This document shows, piece by piece, positions 8,431 to 17,243 of a DNA stretch of 64,000 bases (the stretch's first letter is position 1; every line of letters starts with the position of its first letter). Below the pieces are notes generated by a model. It saw only the letters and a program-made list of their open reading frames with translations. It was not told where the DNA came from and searched no databases. A program made the translations under genes and the position numbers. This stretch comes from Bradyrhizobium sp. CCBAU 51765. GTDB taxonomy: Bacteria; Pseudomonadota; Alphaproteobacteria; Rhizobiales; Xanthobacteraceae. The stretch is from assembly GCF_015291725.1 (NCBI RefSeq), contig NZ_CP030038.1, positions 6,623,001-6,687,000 of the forward strand. Reading direction: 5' to 3'.

Positions 8431-9051
8431 TCAGCGCTGGGGCAGAATCCCGAGCCCTCCGAGATGCACGTCGAGGAATTGTTCGATCTGCTGGCGCAGC
8501 ATCTGCGGCGGCACGGCCACCATGCGCTCCTCGAGGCCGAGCGAGATGATGCCATGCACGGCGGAAAACAGTGTGCGCGACAGCAGCGCGATCTTCACGT
8601 CATCCGCATCCGGCAATAGCCGCACCAGGGGTGGATGCATCAGCGCAAAGGCATCCATCACCATCTGAAGGATGTCGTCCGGATAAGGTCGATCGTCCTC
8701 CATCCGATGCTCGAACAAGGAGCGCAGCAGATTGGCGTGTCCTGCAAAGAAATCGAGATAGGTCTCGGCAAGCCCATAGAGCTGGCGAACCGGATCCTCG
8801 GCGGGAACGCCTCGCAGCCGCGCCGTGAGCGCCTGAACCGTCTCCCGATTGACGGTCAGGATGACCCCGTCGAAGTCGCCGAACTCGTTATAGACGCTGC
8901 CGACCGAACAGCCGACAGCCTCGGCAACATCCCGAACCTTCAATGATCTCAGCCCCTTAGCTGCGATAATGCCGCGGGCGATCTCCAGGATCTGGCGCCG
9001 CCGCCGGCTTTTTTTCTGGTCGCGCAGCGATTCTTCTTGAACATTGTTCAT
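8431..9051 (-). CDS. TetR-family transcriptional regulator
   Basis: 206 residues. N-terminal HTH: RRRRQILEIARGIIAAKGL, then LKVRDVAEAVGCSVGSVYNEFGDFDG (residues about 14-60), followed by an all-helical ligand/dimer domain. ATG at 9051 (MNNVQ) is preferred; another at 9066 (MSSLK) would start within the space between the operators. The first codons overlap one of two identical palindromes, so autorepression is likely. Divergent from a small gene and then the large aas gene; a role in controlling membrane-lipid repair is an inference from position only. The ligand is unknown. Confidence 0.9.
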   Translation of the reverse strand: MNNVQEESLRDQKKSRRRRQILEIARGIIAAKGLRSLKVRDVAEAVGCSVGSVYNEFGDFDGVILTVNRETVQALTARLRGVPAEDPVRQLYGLAETYLDFFAGHANLLRSLFEHRMEDDRPYPDDILQMVMDAFALMHPPLVRLLPDADDVKIALLSRTLFSAVHGIISLGLEERMVAVPPQMLRQQIEQFLDVHLGGLGILPQR

Positions 9052-9081
9052 TTTCAAGCTACTCATATGAACATTGTTCAA
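9037..9081. promoter_or_regulatory. Twin palindromic operator, 30-bp phased
   Basis: The 13-bp palindrome TGAACATTGTTCA occurs at 9038-9050 and again at 9068-9080, start to start 30 bp, close to three helical turns. The first copy overlaps the TetR start codon, the second lies just upstream of the divergent small gene. Layout typical of two TetR dimers on one DNA face. Confidence 0.75.
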
Positions 9082-9102
9082 TTTAACTCGGAGACCTGCG
9101 AA

Positions 9103-9369
9103 ATGCAAACCCTCGCTGTTGATATCGCCTCCACCTTCGTCGATGACGCCACGGCTCTCGTGACCGGCCTCGGCCGGGCCGCCCTCAAGGTCGTGATGGC
9201 GCCGATCGATCGCATCGCCAATGCCTGCGACATTGCCGGCGTGCTTGCCGAGCGCCGCGCGACCTTGCGGATGTGGCGGACGAACCGCGCCCGAGCCCGC
9301 CACGAGCGGCGCCGGTTCAGCCTGCTCGGTCGCTTCTCGCCGTTTCGGCACCTCGCCCATCTCACCTGA
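9103..9369 (+). CDS. Small hypothetical protein divergent from TetR
   Basis: 88 residues from the ATG at 9103, which has GGAG ten bases upstream. The N-terminal half (VDIASTFVDDATALVTGLGRAALKVVMAPIDR, broken about residue 20) could form an amphipathic or weakly hydrophobic helix; the C-terminal third is strongly basic (RTNRARARHERRRFSLLGR). No family recognised. It sits right behind the twin TetR operator, so it is probably the primary target of that regulator. An alternative start at 9067 would place the operator inside the coding sequence. Codon use looks normal for the chromosome. Confidence 0.6.
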   Translation: MQTLAVDIASTFVDDATALVTGLGRAALKVVMAPIDRIANACDIAGVLAERRATLRMWRTNRARARHERRRFSLLGRFSPFRHLAHLT

Positions 9370-9728
9370 GACGCAGCCGGCACGTTCCGATCGGTTCGAA
9401 TGCAAGAGCCGGTTACAATGTTGGACTCACCATGCCCCGACATTCGCGCCAGACAGCGCGGCCCTCGGCGATGCGGTTCAGCTTTTCCTCATTGCCCGGC
9501 GCGATATCCGGGCGAGCGCGGCCGCCCCGCCCGAGCTCGACGCGGCCTCGACCAGATATTTGCGAACCTGACGAGACCACTTGGAGACCAACAGGATCAG
9601 AGGACTGGGGGGACAGTGCAGGCGGCGATGTCGTTATCCTGCACGCGTTCGTCCCAAATGCCTTCCGACCTGACCGTCTCACCGGCAATTCAACAATCTC
9701 AAACTGTATTTCCAAGGCAGGACTAGTC
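9370..9728. other. 359-bp interval upstream of aas
   Basis: The aas reading frame stays open through this stretch, but the encoded residues do not resemble the family and the good ribosome-binding site is at its far end (AGGCAGGA before 9729). I see no other gene and no strong hairpin. Confidence 0.45.
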
Positions 9729-12700
9729 ATGATCAGGGAATTGATGTCGTCACGCCGCTTCGCGCCGCTGTTCTGGGCGCAATTCTTCTCGGCGCTCAAT
9801 GACAACGTGCTCAAGAATGCGCTCGTCATCATCCTGCTTTACAGTGCAGCGACGGGCCACGGCGATGCCCTGGTGACGATCGCAGGCGCCGTCTTCATCT
9901 TTCCCTATTTCATCCTGTCGGGCCTCGGCGGCCAGCTCGCCGACAAATACGTCAAATCCGTCGTCGCAAGGCGGCTCAAGTTCGCGGAGATCTTCGCCGC
10001 CGGCTTTGCCGCTGCCGGCTTCTTTCTGCATTCGGTGCCGCTGCTGTTCGCAGCGCTGGCGCTGTTCGGCGTCATCGCCGCCCTGTTCGGCCCGGTGAAG
10101 TACGCCATGCTGCCGGACCAGCTCGAACTCGGCGAGCTCGCGACCGGCAACGCGCTGGTCGAAGGCGCCACCTTCATGGCCATCCTGCTCGGCACCGTCG
10201 CCGGCGGCCAGTTCGTGGCCGGCTCCGCGCATATGGGCTGGGTCGCATCGGCCGTTGTCGTGCTGGCCCTGATGTCCTGGGCCTTCGCCGCCCGCATTCC
10301 CGCGACCACGCCCTCCGCGCCCGATCTGCCGGTCGACGCCAATCCCTGGACCTCGACGCTCGGCCTGCTCAGGACGCTCTACGCCGACCACCGGCTGTGG
10401 GACGGCACCGTGATCGTCTCATGGTTCTGGCTGGTCGGCGCCATCGTGCTGTCGCTGCTGCCGGCGCTGGTCAAGGACGTGGTCGGCGGCACCGAGAGCG
10501 TGGTGACGCTGTGCCTTGCGATCTTCGCGATCGGCATCGCCATCGGCTCGCTGTTCGCCGCAAGCCTGAGTCACGTTCGCCCGAACCTCGCACTGGTGCC
10601 GATCGGCGCCATCATCATGGGATGTGCCGGCCTCGATCTCGCCTGGGCCATCGGCGTGACTGCCAAGGCTCAGGACCTCACTGCGGCCGGCTTCGCGACC
10701 TCGTTCGCGGGCCTGCGCATGCTGGCCGACTTCGTCGCCTTCACATTCGGCGGCGGCCTGTTCGTCGTTCCGTCCTTTGCCGCGGTCCAGGCCTGGTCGG
10801 CGCCGTCCGAGCGCGCCCGGATCATCGCCGCCGGCAACGTGCTGCAGGCCGCCTTCATGGTGGTCGGCTCGCTGTTCGTCGCGCTGTTACAGGCGGCCGG
10901 TCTCCATATCGGCTGGATCTTCTTCGGCCTCGGTCTCGCCAGCTTCGGCGCGGTGTGGTTCGTCCTGACCAAGTGGGGCAAGGAAGGCGTGCGCGATGCC
11001 GGCGGGCTTCTGTTCCGCGCGCTGTTCCGCACCGAGGTCCGCGGGCTCGAGAATCTGCCGCCTCCGGGTACGCGCATGCTGATCGCGCCCAACCATGTCA
11101 GCCTGATCGACGGCCCGCTGCTGCACGCCGTGCTGCCGATCGACGCGAGCTTCGCGGTCGATACTGGCATCGCCAGGGCCTGGTGGGCCAAGCCGTTCCT
11201 GCGCGTCGTCAAGCACTACACCATGGATCCGACCAAGCCGCTGGCCGCGCGCGACCTGATCAAGCTCGTCGCCGCCGGCGAACCGGTGGTGATCTTCCCG
11301 GAAGGACGCATCACCGTCTCGGGATCGCTGATGAAGGTCTATGACGGCACCGCGATGATCGCCGACAAAGCCGACGCCGTGGTCGTGCCGGTTCGCATCG
11401 AAGGCGCGCAGCGCTCCTATCTCAGCTATCTCAACAGCAGCCAGATCAAGCGGTCGTGGTTTCCGCGCGTGACGGTCACCATCCTTCCGCCGGTCAAGCT
11501 CCCGGTCGACGAAACGCTCAGGGGCAAGGCGCGCCGCAATGCCGCCGGCGCCGCGCTGCAGGACGTGATGATCGACGCGCTGGTGAAGAACGCCATGCTC
11601 GATCACACCCTGTTCGAAGCACTCGGACACGCCTATCGCGACCGCGACACCGGCAAGGTCATCATCGAGGACGCGCTCGGCACCAAGCTGACCTATCGCA
11701 AGCTGATCCTCGGCGCGCAGGTGCTGAGCCGCAAGCTGGAGAGCGGCACCGCAATCGGCGAGAATGTCGGCGTGCTGCTGCCGAACTCGGCGGGCGTTGC
11801 CGCCGTCTTCATGGCGCTGCAGAACATCGGCCGGGTGCCGGCGATGCTCAACTTCTCGGCCGGCCCGGTCAACGTCCTCGCCGCCATGAAGGCTGCGCAG
11901 GTCAAGACCGTGCTGACCTCGAAGGCCTTTATCGAGAAGGGCAAGCTCGACAAGCTGATGACCGCGATCTCCACCGAGGCGCGAGTCGTCTATCTCGAAG
12001 ACGTCCGCGCTTCGATCGGTGCCGTCGACAAGATCAAGGGCCTGCTCGCCGGCACCGCGCCACGCGTGTCCCGCCAGGCCAGCGATCCGGCCGTCGTGCT
12101 GTTCACCTCGGGCTCGGAAGGCACGCCCAAGGGAGTCGTGCTGTCCCATCGCAACATCCTCGCCAACGCGGCGCAGGCGCTGGCGCGCGTCGACGCCAAT
12201 GCCAATGACAAGGTGTTCAACGTGCTGCCGGTGTTCCACTCGTTCGGGCTGACCGGCGGAATGATGATGCCGATGCTGGCGGGCATCCCGATCTACATGT
12301 ACCCTTCGCCGCTGCACTACCGGATCGTGCCCGAGCTGATCTACCAGACCGGCGCGACGATCCTGTTCGGCACCGACACGTTCCTCACCGGCTATGCCCG
12401 CTCGGCGCACCCTTACGATTTCCGGACCCTGCGCCTCGTCATCGCCGGCGCCGAGGCGGTCAAGGACCGCACGCGGCAGGTGTTCATGGAGCGCTACGGC
12501 ATCCGCATTCTCGAAGGTTACGGCGTCACCGAGACGGCGCCGGTGCTGGCGATGAACACGCCGATGGCCAACCGTCCCGGCACCGTCGGCCGCCTGTCGC
12601 CGCTCATGGAAAGCCGCCTCGATCCGGTCCCCGGCATCGAGGACGGCGGACGCCTCTCGGTACGCGGCCCGAACGTGATGCTCGGTTACCTCAGGGCCGA

Positions 12701-13133
12701 AAATCCCGGCGTGCTCGAAGTGCTCGCCGAGGGCTGGCACGACACTGGCGACATCGTGGCGATCGACGGCGCCGGTTTCATCACCATCAAGGGCCGTGCC
12801 AAGCGCTTTGCCAAGATCGCGGGCGAAATGGTTTCGCTGTCCGCGGTCGAAGCCATCGCGACCGCGCTGTGGCCGCAGGCGGCCTCCGTCGCAGTGTCGA
12901 TCCCGGACCAGCGCAAGGGCGAGCGCATCGTCTTGCTGACGACACAGAAGAACGCCGAGCGCAGCGCGATGCAGGCTCAGGCCAAGGCGATCGGCGCCTC
13001 CGAGCTGACGGTGCCTGCCACGATCATGGTGGTCGACAAGGTGCCGCTGCTTGGCACCGGCAAGACCGACTATGTCACGGCGACGACTATGGCCCGCGAG
13101 CAGGCGTCTCCGCCAGAGCGTGAGGTGGCGTAA
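9729..13133 (+). CDS. aas: LplT-Aas fusion: lysophospholipid transporter, acyltransferase and acyl-ACP synthetase
   Basis: 1134 residues in three parts. Residues 1 to about 400 form a major-facilitator transporter of the LplT type (FAPLFWAQFFSALNDNVLKNAL at the start, broken here at 20 residues, then many membrane segments). About 425-620 is a PlsC-type acyltransferase with the H-x4-D motif NHVSLIDGP near 455 and FPEGRITVSG near 523. About 640-1130 is an AMP-forming acyl-ACP/acyl-CoA synthetase with the P-loop LFTSGSEGTPKG near 790 and the late motif GWHDTGDI. In E. coli LplT flips lysophospholipid inward and Aas re-acylates it; the fusion is expected to do the whole membrane-repair cycle. 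Start at 9729 from the Shine-Dalgarno sequence. Confidence 0.93.
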   Translation: MIRELMSSRRFAPLFWAQFFSALNDNVLKNALVIILLYSAATGHGDALVTIAGAVFIFPYFILSGLGGQLADKYVKSVVARRLKFAEIFAAGFAAAGFFLHSVPLLFAALALFGVIAALFGPVKYAMLPDQLELGELATGNALVEGATFMAILLGTVAGGQFVAGSAHMGWVASAVVVLALMSWAFAARIPATTPSAPDLPVDANPWTSTLGLLRTLYADHRLWDGTVIVSWFWLVGAIVLSLLPALVKDVVGGTESVVTLCLAIFAIGIAIGSLFAASLSHVRPNLALVPIGAIIMGCAGLDLAWAIGVTAKAQDLTAAGFATSFAGLRMLADFVAFTFGGGLFVVPSFAAVQAWSAPSERARIIAAGNVLQAAFMVVGSLFVALLQAAGLHIGWIFFGLGLASFGAVWFVLTKWGKEGVRDAGGLLFRALFRTEVRGLENLPPPGTRMLIAPNHVSLIDGPLLHAVLPIDASFAVDTGIARAWWAKPFLRVVKHYTMDPTKPLAARDLIKLVAAGEPVVIFPEGRITVSGSLMKVYDGTAMIADKADAVVVPVRIEGAQRSYLSYLNSSQIKRSWFPRVTVTILPPVKLPVDETLRGKARRNAAGAALQDVMIDALVKNAMLDHTLFEALGHAYRDRDTGKVIIEDALGTKLTYRKLILGAQVLSRKLESGTAIGENVGVLLPNSAGVAAVFMALQNIGRVPAMLNFSAGPVNVLAAMKAAQVKTVLTSKAFIEKGKLDKLMTAISTEARVVYLEDVRASIGAVDKIKGLLAGTAPRVSRQASDPAVVLFTSGSEGTPKGVVLSHRNILANAAQALARVDANANDKVFNVLPVFHSFGLTGGMMMPMLAGIPIYMYPSPLHYRIVPELIYQTGATILFGTDTFLTGYARSAHPYDFRTLRLVIAGAEAVKDRTRQVFMERYGIRILEGYGVTETAPVLAMNTPMANRPGTVGRLSPLMESRLDPVPGIEDGGRLSVRGPNVMLGYLRAENPGVLEVLAEGWHDTGDIVAIDGAGFITIKGRAKRFAKIAGEMVSLSAVEAIATALWPQAASVAVSIPDQRKGERIVLLTTQKNAERSAMQAQAKAIGASELTVPATIMVVDKVPLLGTGKTDYVTATTMAREQASPPEREVA

Positions 13134-13160
13134 GAGGTTCCGGAACGGGCGGCGCGCGGG

Positions 13161-14261
13161 TCACGCCGCCGTCCGCCGCTCCTGCGCGTAGCGTACCAGT
13201 GCGGTGAAGCGGTAGATGCCGTGCACGAACTTGCCGTAGGGCATGCTGATGAACAACGCGAACACGGCGCCGAGATGCAGCGCGAGCAGCGGCCCCATCG
13301 CGGCGGTCTCGCGCAGCACCAAGAGCAGCATGCCGGTGAGGCCGGTCAGGAACAGCATGGCGATGAAGCCGACGTCCATGCCGTAGCTGTGTTCGTCGAG
13401 CAGCGCCGGATCGCGTCGCATTTTGGCCGTGAACAGGCCGATCGGCCCGACGATCAGGCCGATACCGCCCAGTGTTCCCAGCACCACGGGCAGGTCCCAC
13501 CACGGATAGGGCGCCTCGCGCCCGAGCAGATAGTGGTAGAGCGTCGCCACCGACGTCGCGGCGAAGCACAGCAGGAAGCCGTAGAAGGTCAGGTGGTGAT
13601 AGAACTTGCGCCGGTCGGTGGGCTTGTCGTCCTCGTTGTAGCAGCCGACGCCGCCGCCATGGAGATAGCGCAGCTCGCCGGCGTCGCGGATCGCCTGGAA
13701 GATCGAGCCTCCGTCCGCGCGGCCGCCAATGGGTGCGCCGATGTCGCGCCAGAAGGCGCGCACGCTCATGACGAGGGCCAGGATGGCGTAGAGGAAGGCG
13801 GCACTGAACAGAGCAGCCATGGTGTTATGTGGCATGAGCTTGTAGAAGGCGCCTGGCCCGGTGTGCACGCCGAACAGCACGCTACGATCTTTGAGCGCAG
13901 CAAAGCCGAGGATGAAGGCGGCCATGCTGAGCGCGGCGATCATGCTGATGACGAGGCCATTGCGCGCGAACGCACCGGACAGGGCCTGCGGCCAGGCATA
14001 GGCCGCATAGGATTCCGCGCGCGCAACCGCCAGCGTCTTGGGGACGTTGACGTTGAACTCGTGCGGCGGCGAGAACTGGCAGTCGACGTAGCAGGCGCCG
14101 CAGCCATGGCAGAGATTGGCGAGATAATTGAGATCGCCGTCGGAGAAGGCGCGGCGCATTTCCATGGCCGGAAACACCGCGCACAGACCTTCGCAATAGC
14201 GGCAGGAATTGCAGACCGTCATCAGGCGGTCGGCTTCGTCGAGAATCCTAGTTCCGTGCAT
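13161..14261 (-). CDS. tcuB: Tricarballylate utilisation protein B (iron-sulfur membrane protein)
   Basis: 366 residues. Two ferredoxin-like 4Fe-4S clusters at the N-terminus (CNSCRYCEGLC near residue 17 and CHGCGACYVDC near 51) followed by about six membrane helices with His residues (HHLTFYGFLLCFAATSVATLYHYL, broken near 235-258) that may bind haem. TcuB re-oxidises the flavin of TcuA by passing electrons to the quinone pool during oxidation of tricarballylate to cis-aconitate. The start overlaps the end of tcuA by 14 bp. No TcuC-type transporter is nearby. Confidence 0.9.
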   Translation of the reverse strand: MHGTRILDEADRLMTVCNSCRYCEGLCAVFPAMEMRRAFSDGDLNYLANLCHGCGACYVDCQFSPPHEFNVNVPKTLAVARAESYAAYAWPQALSGAFARNGLVISMIAALSMAAFILGFAALKDRSVLFGVHTGPGAFYKLMPHNTMAALFSAAFLYAILALVMSVRAFWRDIGAPIGGRADGGSIFQAIRDAGELRYLHGGGVGCYNEDDKPTDRRKFYHHLTFYGFLLCFAATSVATLYHYLLGREAPYPWWDLPVVLGTLGGIGLIVGPIGLFTAKMRRDPALLDEHSYGMDVGFIAMLFLTGLTGMLLLVLRETAAMGPLLALHLGAVFALFISMPYGKFVHGIYRFTALVRYAQERRTAA

Positions 14262-15639
14262 GTTTTGCTGCTTCCCGTCCCGCGATCCGCCCGAACACGC
14301 TGCCGATGGTCATGCCCATGCCGGCGGCATAGCCCTTGCCGAGCACGTTGCCGGCCATGATCTCGCCGGCCGCGAACATGTTGCCTGACGGCTTGCCGTC
14401 CTTCATCAGCATTCGCGCCTCCTTGTTCACGCGCGTGCCGAGATAGGTGAAGGTGATGCCGGGCCGCACCGGATAGGCGAGATAGGGCGGCGTCTCGATC
14501 CGGCGCGCCCAGTGCGTCTTCGGCGGCGTGATGCCCTCCGTCACGCAATCGTCCAGAATGGTGTGGTCGAAGGTGCCGGGCCTCACCGCGGCATTGAACT
14601 CGGTGACGGTCTTTTCCAATGCGACCCGATCGAGCTCGAGCTTGCCGGCGAGCTCCGCGATCGTCTGCCCGGCGATCGGCGGAAACAGCGTCGGCATGAA
14701 GCTGGTCACGACGGTGGAATCGAAGATGATGTAGGCGATCTGGTCGGGCTGCGCCGCGACCAGCCGGCCCCAGATCGCATAGCGCTTCGGCCAGATGTCC
14801 TCGCCTTCGTCGTAGAAGCGCTGCGCGTGCTTGTTGACGACGATGCCGAACACGACCGAGTCGTGCCGCGCGATGATGCCGCCGTCGAATTTCGGCGCGC
14901 GGGCATCGATCGCGACCGCATGACACTGGGTGGGATCGCCGACCTCCTGCACGCCTTTGTCGAGCAGCATCTTCAGGATCGAGCCACGATTATACGGCGT
15001 GCCGCGGATCAGGAAGTTATCGGCGGCCTCGCCCCAATATTGCTTCAGCCATTCGATGTTGGCCTCGAATCCGCCGGCGGCGGCCACCAGCGAGGTCGCG
15101 CGGATCTCGCTCTCGCCCTTGATCGGCCGCTTGAGGCGAGCAGCGAGGAACATGCCGTCCTCGATCACGAGATCGGTGACCTCGGCGTCGTATTCGACCT
15201 CGACGCCGAGCCGTTCGGCGGTGAGATAGAGCGCGTTGAGCATCGCGCGGCCGCCGCCGAGAAAGAAGGAGTTGGTGCGGCCGAGGCTCAGCGTACCGCC
15301 GAGCGAAGGCTGCCAGCGCACGCCCTGCTCCACGATCCAGTTCAGGATGTCCTTGGACTCGCGGATCATGTGGCGCGCCAGCACCTCGTCGGTCTGCCCG
15401 CCGGTGACGCGCAGCAGATCCTCCCAGAACTCTTCTTCCGTGTAGGGACCAGTCAGGATTTCGGTCGCCGCGTCATGGGCGCAACGCATGTTACGGGTGT
15501 GGCGGGTATTGCCGCCGCGATAGAACTTTGGCGCCCCCTCAAGCACGAGCACGGATGCGCCGCCGCGCCGGGCACTGATGGCCGCGCACAGCGCCGCATT
15601 GCCGCCGCCGATCACCAGCACGTCGTATTTGCTGCTCAT
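14248..15639 (-). CDS. tcuA: FAD-dependent tricarballylate dehydrogenase
   Basis: 463 residues, fumarate-reductase/succinate-dehydrogenase flavoprotein fold. N-terminal FAD-binding motif VLVIGGGNAALCAAISARRG (residues about 6-25), the glycine-rich LSLGRTNSFFLGGGRAMLN, a catalytic-type region RPGITFTYLGTRVNKEARM, and the C-terminal flavin motif MFAAGEIMAGNVLGKGYAAG. In Salmonella TcuA oxidises tricarballylate to cis-aconitate with TcuB as electron acceptor; TcuAB-like pairs may act on other tricarboxylates, so the substrate is tentative. Start at 15639 gives the family N-terminus; a 36-codon upstream extension crosses the divergent promoter. Confidence 0.9.
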   Translation of the reverse strand: MSSKYDVLVIGGGNAALCAAISARRGGASVLVLEGAPKFYRGGNTRHTRNMRCAHDAATEILTGPYTEEEFWEDLLRVTGGQTDEVLARHMIRESKDILNWIVEQGVRWQPSLGGTLSLGRTNSFFLGGGRAMLNALYLTAERLGVEVEYDAEVTDLVIEDGMFLAARLKRPIKGESEIRATSLVAAAGGFEANIEWLKQYWGEAADNFLIRGTPYNRGSILKMLLDKGVQEVGDPTQCHAVAIDARAPKFDGGIIARHDSVVFGIVVNKHAQRFYDEGEDIWPKRYAIWGRLVAAQPDQIAYIIFDSTVVTSFMPTLFPPIAGQTIAELAGKLELDRVALEKTVTEFNAAVRPGTFDHTILDDCVTEGITPPKTHWARRIETPPYLAYPVRPGITFTYLGTRVNKEARMLMKDGKPSGNMFAAGEIMAGNVLGKGYAAGMGMTIGSVFGRIAGREAAKHARN

Positions 15640-15719
15640 ACCGTCTGCCCGATGGCGCCCGAGATTAGAGACTTTCTGTCCGTCAGCGGCATGCTCGACC
15701 AATTCCACCATTGCGCACC

Positions 15720-15731
15720 TTTGTATACAAA
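15720..15731. promoter_or_regulatory. GntR-type operator between tcuA and the GntR gene
   Basis: Perfect 12-bp palindrome TTTGTATACAAA. It matches the TTGTATACAA-type core known for FCD-subfamily GntR regulators and lies between the divergent tcuA and gntR-type genes, 80 bp upstream of tcuA. Confidence 0.75.
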
Positions 15732-15790
15732 GATATACGGAAGGCACGCAAGTGGCGTCTCTGCATGGGCAGGATGCGCATCGAGGGACA

Positions 15791-16474
15791 ATGGCCAGAC
15801 GCCCGGCAAGGACAGGCGGGTCGATTTCGCGCAGCGCAGGCGTTGCGCTGGGCGAAGCCGTGTTCCGCTCGCTGTGCGCGGCGCTCCAGGCCGGCAGCTA
15901 CCGCGCGGGCGACCGCCTGCGCGAGGAGGAAGTCGCCCAGCGGCTGAAGGTCAGCCGCACCCCGGTTCGCGAAGCGCTGGGCCGCCTCGCGGCACGCGGC
16001 TTCGTCGAGCCCGCCGCTGGCCGCGGGCTGATCGTTCGCAATCTCGACATCTCCGAGGTGCTCGAGCTCTACGCCATGCGGGAGATCATGGAAGGCGCCG
16101 CCGCGCGCCTCGCCGCCGAGCACGCCTCAACGACGGAGATCGACGCGCTCCGAGACATCGAGCAGGCCTTTGTCGAGGCGCCGCAGACCGACGCCGCGGA
16201 GATGGCGCGGCTCAATCGCGCCTTCCACGAGGCGATCTGCCGCGCCGCGCGCAACCGCTATCTCGACAACGCTTCGCGGGAACTGCAAGACTGGATCGCG
16301 CTGCTCGGCCCGACCACCTTCACCGTATCGGGGCGCCCCTCGACCAGTCACGGTGAGCACCAAGGCATCATCGAGGCCATCGCCGCGCGCGACGGCGACA
16401 AGGCGGAAAAGCTGGCACGCGCGCATATCCGGGAAGCGCTGCGCTGCCGGCTGAAATTGTTGCAGAAGCAATAG
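15791..16474 (+). CDS. GntR-family regulator, FCD subfamily
   Basis: 227 residues from the ATG at 15791 (GAGGG upstream). N-terminal winged helix: LCAALQAGSYRAGDRLREEE, VAQRLKVSRTPVREALGRLAARGFVE (residues about 25-75). C-terminal helical FCD ligand domain with LYAMREIMEGAAARLAAEH, LNRAFHEAICRAARN and the metal-binding type His positions SHGEHQGIIEAIAARD and ARAHIREALR. Divergent from tcuAB with a matching palindrome between, so it probably represses tcuAB until a tricarboxylate ligand binds. Salmonella uses a LysR protein (TcuR) for this job, so control differs here. Confidence 0.92.
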   Translation: MARRPARTGGSISRSAGVALGEAVFRSLCAALQAGSYRAGDRLREEEVAQRLKVSRTPVREALGRLAARGFVEPAAGRGLIVRNLDISEVLELYAMREIMEGAAARLAAEHASTTEIDALRDIEQAFVEAPQTDAAEMARLNRAFHEAICRAARNRYLDNASRELQDWIALLGPTTFTVSGRPSTSHGEHQGIIEAIAARDGDKAEKLARAHIREALRCRLKLLQKQ

Positions 16475-16479
16475 GTGAC

Positions 16480-17235
16480 CTACCGCCTCACCCTGCGCGC
16501 GGGACGCGCGTCTTCAGCCGAGGCCGGCAAGGCTTCGTCAAGCAGTTCGGTCGGACCGCCCAGCGTGCGCGTCAGGCGGATCGCAGCCTTCAGCAACAGC
16601 GACGTCATCGCCTTGATGTTGTCCCGCGTGAAGCGCAACTTCGGCCCCGAGAGCGACAAGGCGCCAACGCATTTGCCAGCGGGACCGAACACCGGGCAGG
16701 CAAGTCCGGCGCAATCCGGATCACGCTCGCCAAAGGACATTGCGATGCAGCCCTTTCGGATCTCGTCATAGCCCTCGCCTTTCTCCCCGTCGAAGGCGAG
16801 GATGACGCGGCCGGCCGCGCCGCGGTCGAGCGGCAGGAGCATGCCGGCCTCGACCCGGTCCAGCGTCGAATGCTGGGAATCGACCCGAAAGACGCACAGC
16901 CTGCGCTTGGCGTCATGCCGCACGTGATACGACGGGCTTTCGGTGCCCTCGGCCACGAGCTGCCGCAACAGCGGCACCACCCGATCATGCAGATTGTTGC
17001 TGCGCTGGTAGACCGCGCCGAGCCGGAACGGCGTCGGCCCGAGATGGTAGCGGCCGTCGGCGAACTGCACGAGATAGCCGAAATCCTGGAGCGACGTCAT
17101 CAGCCGCAGCAGCGTGCTCTTGTACATTTTGGTGCGCCGGGCGAGCTCGGCCAGAGTCATCGGCTCCGGCGCATCCTCGAAGGCCGCAAGGATGCTCAGG
17201 GCGCGGTCGACGGCGGCGACACCGGACGAAGGCAT
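16480..17235 (-). CDS. IclR-family transcriptional regulator
   Basis: 251 residues. N-terminal HTH ALSILAAFEDAPEPMTLAEL / ARRTKMYKSTLLRLMTSLQ (residues 11-50), then the IclR effector domain: VFRVDSQHSTLDRVEAGMLLPL, GAAGRVILAF, MSFGERDPDCAGLACPVF and GALSLSGP. Last gene of the minus-strand operon that starts at 20698; its ribosome-binding site (TAGGAG) overlaps the stop codon of the dehydrogenase gene. It probably controls its own operon, where an inverted repeat precedes the first gene. The effector would be the substrate or an intermediate of an uncharacterised acid-degradation route. Confidence 0.92.
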   Translation of the reverse strand: MPSSGVAAVDRALSILAAFEDAPEPMTLAELARRTKMYKSTLLRLMTSLQDFGYLVQFADGRYHLGPTPFRLGAVYQRSNNLHDRVVPLLRQLVAEGTESPSYHVRHDAKRRLCVFRVDSQHSTLDRVEAGMLLPLDRGAAGRVILAFDGEKGEGYDEIRKGCIAMSFGERDPDCAGLACPVFGPAGKCVGALSLSGPKLRFTRDNIKAMTSLLLKAAIRLTRTLGGPTELLDEALPASAEDARPARRVRR

Positions 17236-17243
17236 GCGGTCTC

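Noticed and set aside
10887..12740. Open minus-strand frame of about 617 codons opposite aas
   Set aside because: Shadow of the acyltransferase and synthetase domains, no recognisable protein.
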